From Terriglobia bacterium (GTDB taxonomy: Bacteria; Acidobacteriota; Terriglobia; Bryobacterales; Bryobacteraceae), in assembly GCA_010084195.1 (NCBI GenBank), contig RGPS01000011.1:1-58762 (forward strand): a stretch of DNA of 58,762 nt, in the 5' to 3' direction. Under the pieces are notes generated by a model. That model had not been told where the DNA came from and made no database searches. It worked only from the letters and a program-made list of their open reading frames with translations. Made by a program: the position numbers and the translations under genes. This document shows, piece by piece, positions 17,094-24,456 of this stretch; the stretch's first letter is position 1; every line of letters begins with the position of its first letter.

Positions 17094-17624
17094 ATGGGTA
17101 CGCTTGGTGTCGGAGAATTAGCGTTCATCTTTATCCTCGCCTTACTTCTGTTCGGGCCTAAGAAGTTGCCGGAACTGGGTAAGACGATCGGAAAAGCTAT
17201 GACGGAGTTTCGCCGCGCTCAAAGCGAGCTGAAAGCTACCTTTGACCGCGAAATGTCAAACATTGAGCGGGAAACGGGTGTCAAGGAACTGGCTGCCACC
17301 AACTATCAGCATGATAGCTATAGCCACGACTATTCCAACTACGATTCGTCGTATTATGACGGGTCATACGACCACTCCGCTACCACAACCACAACCGCTG
17401 GCGCATCCGCAATAGAGGGTGCCGGCACCACGCCATCGCTTCAGATTGAAGCGGCGGCCGGTTCGATTGCAAGCGGGCATCTGGACGCCGGGCAGGATCA
17501 TGCCTCTTATGATCACGCCGTGGCGTACGCTGAGCCCGTGGCCTTCGAACATACCGAACCTGCCCAGCCGGGCGAGGCGCCTCATGCGTCCCCGGAGAGC
17601 GCCGCGAAGCCGGCAAACAGCTAA
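17094..17624 (+). CDS. tatA: twin-arginine translocase subunit TatA/TatB
   Basis: The 176-residue protein has the TatA/B layout: short N-terminus with MGTLGVGELAFIFILALLLF as the membrane helix, the FGPKKLPELG hinge, then an amphipathic helix (GKAMTEFRRAQSELK). After about residue 65 it has an unusual Tyr/Ser/Asp/His-rich stretch with repeated YDSSYYDGSYDH-like units, then an Ala-rich acidic tail. The long tail is more TatB-like, while the helix leaves the class uncertain. tatC follows 9 nt downstream. Substrates in this window could include the DUF1501 protein, which has a twin-arginine signal. Confidence 0.88.
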   Translation: MGTLGVGELAFIFILALLLFGPKKLPELGKTIGKAMTEFRRAQSELKATFDREMSNIERETGVKELAATNYQHDSYSHDYSNYDSSYYDGSYDHSATTTTTAGASAIEGAGTTPSLQIEAAAGSIASGHLDAGQDHASYDHAVAYAEPVAFEHTEPAQPGEAPHASPESAAKPANS

Positions 17625-17633
17625 CGACAGCCG

Positions 17634-19094
17634 ATGGCCATTCCTGAAGATCCACAAGGAGCCGGCGCTCGGGAGAGCGCCGGTATTCCAGCCCACAACG
17701 AAACCTCCCAACTTCCGCCTGTGGCATCTGCTCCGGCGGAAATACTCAATTCTGAACCCGCCCAGGAACTTTCGGGCGCGGTCACTAACGACTGGCCTTC
17801 CAGTCCCGGGAACACTCCACCCTACGAATATTTGCCAGTGGAGCTTTCGCCTGAAGTGAAGCCTGACATTCCGGAACCGCACGGCGGACCCGACGAGGAG
17901 CTTTCCGGCGATGCCGTCTCTACCGGCAGCGCCGGGGATGAACCCTCAAGCTCCGGCCACCCTTTGCCGGTGGAACTTTCGCCTGAAGTGAATCCCGAGT
18001 ACCATGCCGAAATTCCGGAATCGAATGCGGTGGACGCTGTTTCGGTGGCCACGCCAGATCCTGAACCTGCTCACGAAGTGACGGGCGAGGTGGTCAATGA
18101 CTGGAGTTCCAGTCACGGTGACTATTCGGTTCCGCTCACTCCGCCGGCGAGTTCTGCGGGCGCGTTACCCCCTCCGCCGCCTCCCGACCCTCCAAAGGAT
18201 GAAGAGGAAGAAGAAGAGGACGGGATGACTCGGATGAGCTTCCTGGAGCACCTGGAAGAACTGCGGACGCGCCTGCTCATGACCCTCGGGGGCATCGGTG
18301 TGGCCGTGATCGTGTGCATGATCTTCAAGGAGGAACTCTGGGCTATCGTCTTCGGTCCGGCCAAAGCCGCTCTGATAGCTCTCAATGTGAACCCGCCTAC
18401 GCTGCGGCAGATCGGACCCACCGACACCTTTCAGATTATCTGGATGAAAGTCCCAATTCTGTTTGCCTGCTTCCTGTCGTCGCCCTGGATTCTATATCAG
18501 GTGTGGGCCTTCATTTCACCCGGACTCTACAAACATGAGCGCCGATATGCGGTTCCGTTTGTTGTTTCCAGCGCAGGGCTCTTCATCCTGGGCGGTGTTT
18601 TCGCCTACTATGTGGCTTTTCGCTTTGGGCTGGAGTTTCTGCTTGGAATCGGCATCGGCCAAGGGATCGATCCGGCGATCAGCGTCAACGAGTACTACGA
18701 TCTGTTCGTCGATATCATGCTGGGCGTCGGCATCGTATTTGAAATCCCAATTCTGCTTTTCCTGCTCACTCTTGTGCGCATTGTCAAACCTGGATTTCTT
18801 GTCCGTCACAGCCGCTACGTAATTCTGGCGATTGTCTGTCTGGCGGCAGTGATCACGCCGACCGGTGATGTGTTCAACCTCGCGATCTTCGCAACTCCAA
18901 TGATTGTCTTGTTTTACGTGGGCATTCTGGCCAGCTACATGCTGGTGCTGAAGCGAGAGAAGCGTCGGTTCCCGTGGATGAAAATCCTGCCCTTCCTGTT
19001 AGCTGCCATAGCGGTGCTGCTGGGGGCTGCCTGGTTCCTCGCCAATCATTACGGCTATCATTTTGTACAAAGATGGCCTCTTTTTGTGAAATAA
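17634..19094 (+). CDS. tatC: TatC with long acidic N-terminal extension
   Basis: TatC is the multi-spanning receptor for twin-arginine signals. Residues from about 198 (MTRMSFLEHLEELRTRLL) onward are a complete TatC with six membrane helices and the expected FLEHLEELR start and SPWILYQVWAFI region. Residues 1-197 are an extension rich in Pro, Glu and Ser, ending in a run of acidic residues after PPPPPPDPPK. It contains internal repeats: LPVELSPEV occurs twice, with only synonymous third-base differences within the motif, and an EPAxE...NDWxSS block also occurs twice. A second ATG at 18225 has AGAGGA just upstream and would make a standard TatC. Confidence 0.92.
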   Translation: MAIPEDPQGAGARESAGIPAHNETSQLPPVASAPAEILNSEPAQELSGAVTNDWPSSPGNTPPYEYLPVELSPEVKPDIPEPHGGPDEELSGDAVSTGSAGDEPSSSGHPLPVELSPEVNPEYHAEIPESNAVDAVSVATPDPEPAHEVTGEVVNDWSSSHGDYSVPLTPPASSAGALPPPPPPDPPKDEEEEEEDGMTRMSFLEHLEELRTRLLMTLGGIGVAVIVCMIFKEELWAIVFGPAKAALIALNVNPPTLRQIGPTDTFQIIWMKVPILFACFLSSPWILYQVWAFISPGLYKHERRYAVPFVVSSAGLFILGGVFAYYVAFRFGLEFLLGIGIGQGIDPAISVNEYYDLFVDIMLGVGIVFEIPILLFLLTLVRIVKPGFLVRHSRYVILAIVCLAAVITPTGDVFNLAIFATPMIVLFYVGILASYMLVLKREKRRFPWMKILPFLLAAIAVLLGAAWFLANHYGYHFVQRWPLFVK

Positions 19095-19156
19095 CACGCA
19101 TTCAGTAATAGGAGTTCCAGAGATGACTTCGCTGGCTGGGCTCGCATGGAGTGCGT

Positions 19157-19405
19157 ATGGATCTAAACCAGGTAATTCACGAGCTTGTCAAAGAACGAAA
19201 TGGGCTTGACGCGTTAATTCGGGCTTTGGAGAAGGGGCTGGACCCTCCTTCTCCAAAGCCCGCAAAGTCGCGACGCGGGCGCAAGTTTATGTCTGCCGGT
19301 GAACGGTCGGAAGTTGCAGAACGCATGCGCCGTTACTGGGCTGCGCGCAAAGGGACTACCGCAGCGCCGCCCGTTTCCGGCGAGGTTTCCTCGGCACGGA
19401 CGTGA
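19157..19405 (+). CDS. small basic protein with RRGRKFMSAGER motif
   Basis: An 82-residue protein: an N-terminal helix (MDLNQVIHELVKERNGLDAL) and a basic middle (KSRRGRKFMSAGERSEVAERMRRYWAARK). The latter resembles AT-hook-like or H-NS-like tails common in Acidobacteriota small proteins and suggests DNA binding. The ATG at 19157 has GGAG at good spacing; a GTG at 19151 would add two residues. No family is assigned with confidence. Confidence 0.6.
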   Translation: MDLNQVIHELVKERNGLDALIRALEKGLDPPSPKPAKSRRGRKFMSAGERSEVAERMRRYWAARKGTTAAPPVSGEVSSART

Positions 19406-19423
19406 TTCCGGCAGGAAACAGTG

Positions 19424-20194
19424 TCAACGCTTAAAAAACCAAAGCCAGAAGTACTGTGTGCCTGCGCCAATCCGGTAGCGGGGCTCGAAGCCACACGACT
19501 CCGCCATTTCCACGGCCTCGGCGTCAGAAAACGGGACGCCCAGCCACGTGTCATCAGGAGCCGTCTTCAACGTCGCATCGCCCTGTACCTGGAATTTGAA
19601 CAGACCGCCTGGTTTTAGCAGCCGGCCCACCTCCCGGACGTAGTTGCAGATAACGGCCCGGCTGGGGATGTGCTGAAAAACAATGTACGTGAACGCGAAG
19701 TCTACCCGGACGTCGCCCAATACAGCTAAGTCCTGACCATTGTTCTGAGATAGGTGAACATTGGTTCGGTCTTTCAGGGCCTCCGACGCCCGGCGTATCA
19801 TCTCGCCGCTGACATCTACCGCATAGACTTCACCAAAGTTCTCTGAAAGCGCCCGGGTGATTCGCCCGGAGCCACACCCGATTTCAAGGACCGTCATGGT
19901 CTTCGGATCCTGACCCTGGCAGACGTTGCCCATATCGGTCAGAATCTCGTGGTGGACGTTTTGCCGCCCGGATTCGAAGTACGCGTCGTCGCTCCAGTCC
20001 GTTTGGGCGGTGGCTACGTAATGGCGCGCGTTCTCTTTGGCGCGCTCATCCCAGTCGCGGCGCATTTTTTCGAGGATTGGGTTTGTGTCTGGCAATGTTG
20101 TATCTGGCAAGGGCGTGTCTGGCAAGGGGGTATCAGTCGAGTAGGTATTTGAGCCAGCGGGCCGTGAGGCCGTAATTGGCCCGTCCGAAGGCAT
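19424..20194 (-). CDS. class I SAM-dependent methyltransferase
   Basis: The 256-residue protein has the SAM-binding motif VLEIGCGSGRITRAL (near residue 104), an acidic motif II AVDVSGEMI, and FAFTYIVFQHIP as post-motif strand. It is of the methyltransferase 11/25 type; the substrate is unknown. The first roughly 40 residues are low complexity with a repeated PLPDT unit that comes from a 15-bp tandem repeat in the DNA (20085-20129) and is not part of the fold. The end WLWFFKR is close to the converging small-protein gene at 19405. Its start region overlaps the tRNA-Ala promoter on the other strand. Confidence 0.88.
   Translation of the reverse strand: MPSDGPITASRPAGSNTYSTDTPLPDTPLPDTTLPDTNPILEKMRRDWDERAKENARHYVATAQTDWSDDAYFESGRQNVHHEILTDMGNVCQGQDPKTMTVLEIGCGSGRITRALSENFGEVYAVDVSGEMIRRASEALKDRTNVHLSQNNGQDLAVLGDVRVDFAFTYIVFQHIPSRAVICNYVREVGRLLKPGGLFKFQVQGDATLKTAPDDTWLGVPFSDAEAVEMAESCGFEPRYRIGAGTQYFWLWFFKR
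20085..20141. repeat. 15-bp tandem repeat in the methyltransferase N-terminus
   Basis: GTGTCTGGCAATGTT, GTATCTGGCAAGGGC and GTGTCTGGCAAGGGG follow head to tail (20085-20129), with a decayed fourth copy after 20130. On the minus strand they encode repeated PLPDT residues, so the reading frame is kept. Confidence 0.85.
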
Positions 20195-20204
20195 CTGTTA
20201 TATT
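20176..20204 (+). promoter_or_regulatory. promoter for tRNA-Ala
   Basis: TTGGCC (20176-20181) and TATATT (20199-20204) are separated by 17 bp, with an expected start near 20211, 13 nt before the mature tRNA. The -35 box lies inside the 5' end of the divergent methyltransferase gene. Confidence 0.45.
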
Positions 20205-20223
20205 GTAATTGTTAGCCGCTAGT

Positions 20224-20299
20224 GGGCGGATAGCTCAGTTGGGAGAGCACCGCGTTCGCATCGCGGGGGTCGAGGGTTCGAATCCCTTTCCGTCCACCA
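20224..20299 (+). tRNA. tRNA-Ala (anticodon CGC)
   Basis: A complete 76-nt cloverleaf with encoded CCA. The acceptor stem is GGGCGGA/TCCGTCC with the G3-U70 wobble pair that identifies alanine tRNAs. The D arm contains GCTCAGTTGGGAGAGC. The anticodon stem CCGCG/CGCGG encloses loop TTCGCAT, anticodon CGC (codon GCG). The T arm has the GTTCGAAT-type loop, and the discriminator is A. Confidence 0.97.
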
Positions 20300-20300
20300 A

Positions 20301-20356
20301 TCCTCCGGTTACAATCCTCCGGTTACAAGTCTCCGGTTACAAGCCTCCTTTCGCAA
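20301..20356. repeat. 14-bp tandem repeat next to tRNA-Ala
   Basis: Starting 2 nt after the tRNA CCA, TCCTCCGGTTACAA occurs at 20301 and 20315, a one- or two-base variant at 20329, and a diverged fourth copy at 20343-20356. No open frame uses it. Confidence 0.85.
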
Positions 20357-20968
20357 GCCTGCCTCCCTCGTTTGTTCTGTTCCCCCCCCAAACCTGCGGG
20401 CCATTGTTTTTTTTGAATTTGGGCGGACATCTCTGCCTCCCTTCGCTTATGGATTAACAGTTGGCGAGCCTCATTTCTGCATTCGTGAGGTCTCACTACC
20501 CGGGGAGACTTTCATGAATGAAACTGGCGGGTACCGCGACTGTTTGCCATCAGGGCAAACACCTCCTCGCCTCTTTGGGGGTATCCGCCCCGCTTCCGGC
20601 TCAGGTTGTACCAAGCGGGCCAAGCGGCTTCTAATTTGCGAAGCACTGTGAAACTGACCGGCACTGGTGTTCGGTATCTGCGGGCCGGCTATCGCGGAGC
20701 CGGAGGGGACGTGGTGGGCCGAGCCGCTATGGTGGTTCGGGTGAAGCTGGCGGCTGCGGGGGCGCTTTCTGCTGCCGCTGACTTTGCGGTCTCCGGTAAC
20801 TGGAAGACGGGTGCATGCTACTAATCTGCTTCGGACGTTTGCCGGTAGTGAGGCCGGATTGCGTGGTCGGGGTCGCAGGGGCTTCAGGCATGCTCCCTGT
20901 GAGTGGCGCTTTCGCCAACGGAACGCGGCTCTCCAGCGCCAGAACCACGCTGCCATAGGCTTGTCCTA
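20357..20968. other. gene-free stretch with nested hairpins
   Basis: I see no convincing gene between the tandem repeat and the terminator at 20975. Frames on both strands are Pro/Arg-rich and look like shadows. The notable content is a cluster of inverted repeats at 20480-20619, listed separately. A minus-strand frame ending at 20727 (Pro-rich tail) cannot be excluded as a decayed or small gene. Confidence 0.4.
20480..20619. ncRNA. candidate structured RNA element, strand unknown
   Basis: Four inverted repeats are packed into 140 bp. CATTCGTGA (20480-20488) pairs with TCATGAATG (20512-20520), enclosing GTCTC/GAGAC. GGCGGGTACC (20526-20535) pairs with GGTATCCGCC (20580-20589) with one G-U. 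Inside that, TGTTTGCC (20541-20548) pairs exactly with GGCAAACA (20554-20561). CCCGCTT (20589-20595) pairs with AAGCGGG (20613-20619). The pattern resembles a folded RNA. It does not match any tmRNA, RNase P, SRP or 6S hallmark I know. Confidence 0.35.
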
Positions 20969-20974
20969 AAAACG

Positions 20975-21005
20975 AAAACGGCCCTGCGTTGGCAGGGCCG
21001 TTTTT
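20975..21005. terminator. bidirectional Rho-independent terminator
   Basis: AAAACGGCCCTGC (20975-20987) pairs perfectly with GCAGGGCCGTTTT (20992-21004) around a 4-nt loop, with T runs on the plus strand and A runs on the left. It serves the minus-strand small gene at 21049-21180 and any plus-strand transcript from the tRNA side. Confidence 0.85.
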
Positions 21006-21048
21006 ATTTGTGAAACTGATTCTCTGGTGCGGTGAGAAGACGCCGCGT

Positions 21049-21180
21049 TTACTTGCGTGAGCCGGGCTTGGGGTTCTTCAGCCGCGTCTGACGCGCTTTG
21101 GTCTTCTTGCGCTTCGGCTTGCTGATGATGAAAGTGCCGCTACCAATGTATTCGGCTGAATAAAGCTTATCGTCTGCCAA
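21049..21180 (-). CDS. 43-residue basic small protein
   Basis: A short frame on the minus strand starts at TTG (21180) with AGGAG 10 nt upstream and ends 45 nt before a strong terminator. The product begins MADDKLYSAEYIGSG and ends in a Lys/Arg-rich tail (SKPKRKKTKARQTRLKNP, then KPGSRK). The acidic start, short beta-like middle and basic tail resemble a small ribosome- or nucleic-acid-associated protein. I recognise no family. Support is the ribosome site, coding-like composition and terminator; a non-ATG start lowers confidence. Confidence 0.6.
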   Translation of the reverse strand: MADDKLYSAEYIGSGTFIISKPKRKKTKARQTRLKNPKPGSRK

Positions 21181-21232
21181 GGTTGTTCAACTCCTGATTC
21201 CAAAAATTCAAGTATAGCGTGTCGTCGCCGTT

Positions 21233-21952
21233 CTACATCGAAGTGAGTCGCCGGACTGCCTCGGCGCAGAGTCCAGGGGCTCCGGATGTCACCACGAGCC
21301 CATAAAGTTTTCCACGCCGGAAACCGGCGGCCTCGGTGCCGTCTACGGCAACTTGCGGAGTGACAGGCATCTCCGTGGCTCCCCGAAAAAAAACGGAGAC
21401 AGCCCTCGAACCATCGGTGAAGACCAGGTGCAGCACCGGCTGGCCATCAATCTTGCACTCTTTCGCTCTATCCAGAATGAAGCCGACGGGCAACAGGGCC
21501 TGCACGTCGCTCCAGCCAACTTCGTATTGTTCGAGAAGCGACTGCATGGCGGGAATTGACAGTCTCCAGCGGCGGGGACTGTTCGCTTTCACCTCCAGGT
21601 TGTGATCCCGGACTGCCGCAGAAATCAAAGGGTTGTTCATCGGCCTGGTTATGCGCCAGGCTGCCCCTGCACCCAGCGTCAGGAGCGCTGCGGCGGCTAT
21701 CGGCAGCCACCGCAGCGGGGCGCGGGTAGCTTGCTGAATCCGGGTCCGGACCCGACCGAGGAGTGCCGCGGGATCCGGGGTCTCGTCGAGAAGTTCCCTC
21801 CGAAGGCTTTCATCAAGGGCAAGTGTGGCCTCAAAAAGACGTGCGCACTCCGCGCAATTGTCCCGGTGCTGATGAAAAGCCATCAGCGTCGCAGCCTCCA
21901 TCTCATCGCCCTGTTGATACCCCGCCAACTCGCTAAACTCCGCGCACTTCAT
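21233..21952 (-). CDS. zinc-finger anti-sigma factor
   Basis: The 239-residue protein has an N-terminal anti-sigma domain with the zinc motif H-(3)-C-(2)-C in FHQHRDNCAECARLF (residues about 26-40), then a membrane helix (about 83-99, WLPIAAAALLTLGAGAAW) and an outer domain of about 135 residues with no clear family. The start overlaps the stop of the preceding ECF sigma gene (4 nt), the usual arrangement for a sigma and its inhibitor. Confidence 0.85.
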   Translation of the reverse strand: MKCAEFSELAGYQQGDEMEAATLMAFHQHRDNCAECARLFEATLALDESLRRELLDETPDPAALLGRVRTRIQQATRAPLRWLPIAAAALLTLGAGAAWRITRPMNNPLISAAVRDHNLEVKANSPRRWRLSIPAMQSLLEQYEVGWSDVQALLPVGFILDRAKECKIDGQPVLHLVFTDGSRAVSVFFRGATEMPVTPQVAVDGTEAAGFRRGKLYGLVVTSGAPGLCAEAVRRLTSM

Positions 21953-22494
21953 CGCGATCCCACTCCTGTTTTGTGCAGATTACCGGACACATGGTCACGC
22001 ATGGCGGCCCGGGCACGACTCAATCTCGACATTACGGTTCCCGCCGGTATCTCCAGTATCTCCGCTATTTCCCGACTCGTGAAACCTTCCACAACAGCCA
22101 GCAGAATCACGGTTCGCTGATCCTCCGGCAGCAACCCCAGCGCTTCCTGAACATCGCTCATGACTTCACGGGGGGGCTCGGCCAGACTGCGGGCATGGTG
22201 ATTGCGGGCATGGTGAAGGGATGCCTCTACCGGCCGTGCACTCCGCCGCCGCCCCTCGCTGTACCAGGTGTTCAGCAGGATGCGGAAGACCCATGCTCTC
22301 GGATTCGCCACGCCGGGAAGCGCATCTGCGGCTCGCCAGGCGCGCAACAAGGCATCCTGTACCAGATCTTCGGCCAGCGCGTGACTCCCGCACAGGCGTC
22401 GGCCAAAACGCAGCAGCGCGGCGGCGTGGGGAAAGATCAGGGCTTCGAATTGGCTCTGTTGCTTCCCCACGCCTTGATTATCCCGCCGCGACAA
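21949..22494 (-). CDS. ECF-type RNA polymerase sigma factor
   Basis: The 181-residue protein has region 2 (HALAEDLVQDALLRAWRA and ANPRAWVFRILLNTWY) and region 4 (LPEDQRTVILLAVVEGFTSREIAEILEIPAGTVMSRLSRAR, read in parts), both complete. The frame opens at TTG 22494; a GTG at 22470 would remove 8 residues and is equally possible. It overlaps the zinc-finger anti-sigma gene. It lies 9 nt after the stop of a secreted peroxiredoxin on the same strand, so oxidative or envelope stress is a reasonable but untested signal. Confidence 0.9.
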   Translation of the reverse strand: MSRRDNQGVGKQQSQFEALIFPHAAALLRFGRRLCGSHALAEDLVQDALLRAWRAADALPGVANPRAWVFRILLNTWYSEGRRRSARPVEASLHHARNHHARSLAEPPREVMSDVQEALGLLPEDQRTVILLAVVEGFTSREIAEILEIPAGTVMSRLSRARAAMRDHVSGNLHKTGVGSR

Positions 22495-22503
22495 GTGCCG
22501 GGA

Positions 22504-23031
22504 CTACTTCTGGAACTCGCCGAGCGCGGCCAGTACTTCTTCACTATGTGGATTCGGCTTCACCTGGGTGTAAACCTTGCGAATCGTGCCCTGCGGATCA
22601 ATCAGGAAGGTATTGCGGGCGGCGACGGCACCATTGGCCGCGAGTGAACCATAGCTCGTGATCATTGCTTTGGAAGGATCTGCCAACAGCTTGAAGGTCA
22701 GGTTTTCCTTGGTGCAGAACTGCTGGTGGGAATCGACGTTGTCGGCGCTAACGCCGACGATGGCAGCCTTTTTGGCAGTGTACTGAGCCTGATCGCGCTG
22801 GAAGTTATGCGCTTCGATGGTGCAGCCCTGGGTCATGTCCTTCGGGTAGAAGTAAAGCACCACCCACTGGCCTTTGAAGTCTTTCAGGCTCACGGACTTG
22901 CCTTCCTGAGATTGCAGGGTGAAGTCGGGAGCCTTGCCGCCTTCAGCCGGAAGTTCGGCTGCCGGGGCCAGGAAAGCGGCGGCGCCCAGTAGCAGGGCGG
23001 TTGCAAATGTAAATGAAGTGAGTTTTCTCAT
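22504..23031 (-). CDS. exported peroxiredoxin, BCP/PrxQ type
   Basis: A thiol peroxidase. The 175-residue product from the ATG at 23031 has a signal peptide (residues 1-25, ending LAPAA) and a thioredoxin-like AhpC/TSA fold with the peroxidatic Cys70 in KDMTQGCTIEA. In BCP-type enzymes the resolving Cys is five residues on; here that position is His75. Another cysteine, Cys106 (SHQQFC), could resolve instead. The frame stays open to 23235, but the upstream part is unlike the family. It lies directly upstream of an ECF sigma/anti-sigma pair on the same strand. Confidence 0.88.
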   Translation of the reverse strand: MRKLTSFTFATALLLGAAAFLAPAAELPAEGGKAPDFTLQSQEGKSVSLKDFKGQWVVLYFYPKDMTQGCTIEAHNFQRDQAQYTAKKAAIVGVSADNVDSHQQFCTKENLTFKLLADPSKAMITSYGSLAANGAVAARNTFLIDPQGTIRKVYTQVKPNPHSEEVLAALGEFQK

Positions 23032-23120
23032 AACTGTGAAGACGCCTGGGGTGAGGAAATTCATCCCCGCCCACACAAAAAGCTCTCGCGCGGCATGTCG
23101 GTATCGGACACTGGATACAG

Positions 23121-24389
23121 GTGTCCCTTTTCTCCCGCCTTTTTCGTTGTTTTGCCGCCCTGGCGCTCGCCAGTGGCTTTCTGTATGCGCAGGCTCCGGC
23201 ACAGCCTGAGGTTCCGGAAACTTCAGGGCTCCCAACCGCCGCTGAGATCAACACCGTGATGCAGGGGCTGGCGGAAATCACCGGCTTCCGCATTCATCGG
23301 CAGCTTCCATTTGAGATGGTGACGAGGGAACAGGTGAACCTGTTTCTTAAGGAACAGATTCGAAAGTCAGTAAAGCCCAACGAACTGCGCGCCGAGGAGG
23401 CCACGCTGCGCATGTTCGGCTTCGTGCCAAAGGACTTCGACCTGAAGAAGACCACCATCGATCTGCTTACCGAACAGGCCGCCGCCTACTACGATTTTCA
23501 GCGGCGCAAATTGTTCATTTCCGACTGGGCTGCCCACAACATGCGGGATGTTGCCCTGGTGCATGAACTGGCGCACGCGCTGGCGGACCAGAATTTTCCC
23601 ATCCGGCGTTACCTCGCCGGAGCCGGCGACGATGCGGAAGCCTCGATGGCGCGACAGTCCGTAGTGGAAGGTCAGGCTTCGTGGCTGATGCTGGAGTATG
23701 CCGCACGCCAGGCCGGGCGCAGCCTGCGCGACCCGGCCACGGCTGCGGAGTATTTGAAGGAACAGCCCGATGCGGGGCCGGATGATGCAGGTGAAGCGCA
23801 GTATCCGGTGTTCAGCAAGGCCCCCTTCTATATCCGGAAAACCCTTATGTTTCCCTACGAAGAGGGCCAGAAACTGCAGCAGGCGCTGTATCTGAAGGAA
23901 GGTAAGGCCTCCTTCGCGCGCCTGTTCCGCCAGGCACCTTCTGCGACCACGCATGTTCTCCACCCCGATCGCTATCTGGAACGCTTTCTCACCTCCGTGC
24001 CGGAGCTGCCCAGGCCGGCCCGCGGGACATCTCCCCTGGTCTCCGGGACTGTGGGGGAGCTCGATCACCGGATCATACTGCGGCAGTTTGTTGACCAGGC
24101 GACTTCTGAGAAGCTGGCGCCGCAACTGCGGGGAGGGGCATACCGCATCGATGAAGCGAAGAAGGACCATCGGCTCACGCTCGCCTACGTATCGGAATGG
24201 CAGAGCGCGGAAGCGGCCTCCCGCTACTTCGCTGTGTATAAGAAAGTCCTGCAGGGCAAGCTGAAGGGCCTGAACCCGGCCCGCGAATCGGCAGACCAGT
24301 TCGCCGGCGGAAGTGACGACGGTTATTTTCTGGTGACACTGTCCGGTGCCCGGGTCCTCAGTCGCGAGGGCGGGAGTCAGCCATTTTAG
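23121..24389 (+). CDS. exported protein with HExxH zinc-protease motif
   Basis: A 422-residue protein with a signal peptide (residues 1-24) and a mostly helical mature part. VALVHELAHALADQNF (HELAH at 148-152) matches the gluzincin active-site helix, and a downstream Glu (VVEGQASWL, near 180) could be the third zinc ligand. I recognise no specific family; a peptidase is the likely role. It begins with GTG and is divergent from the peroxiredoxin gene 90 bp away. The next gene follows after 67 bp. Confidence 0.7.
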   Translation: MSLFSRLFRCFAALALASGFLYAQAPAQPEVPETSGLPTAAEINTVMQGLAEITGFRIHRQLPFEMVTREQVNLFLKEQIRKSVKPNELRAEEATLRMFGFVPKDFDLKKTTIDLLTEQAAAYYDFQRRKLFISDWAAHNMRDVALVHELAHALADQNFPIRRYLAGAGDDAEASMARQSVVEGQASWLMLEYAARQAGRSLRDPATAAEYLKEQPDAGPDDAGEAQYPVFSKAPFYIRKTLMFPYEEGQKLQQALYLKEGKASFARLFRQAPSATTHVLHPDRYLERFLTSVPELPRPARGTSPLVSGTVGELDHRIILRQFVDQATSEKLAPQLRGGAYRIDEAKKDHRLTLAYVSEWQSAEAASRYFAVYKKVLQGKLKGLNPARESADQFAGGSDDGYFLVTLSGARVLSREGGSQPF

Positions 24390-24456
24390 CGTTAGGCTCG
24401 GTGACAAAATTCCGCATCGATCACAACTTTTCTTTACGTTCGGGTGTTACTGCTTT

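Noticed and set aside
20471..20956. 161-codon minus-strand frame in the gene-free stretch
   Set aside because: Arg/Pro/Ser-rich with no ribosome site; it spans the hairpin cluster and shows no coding bias.
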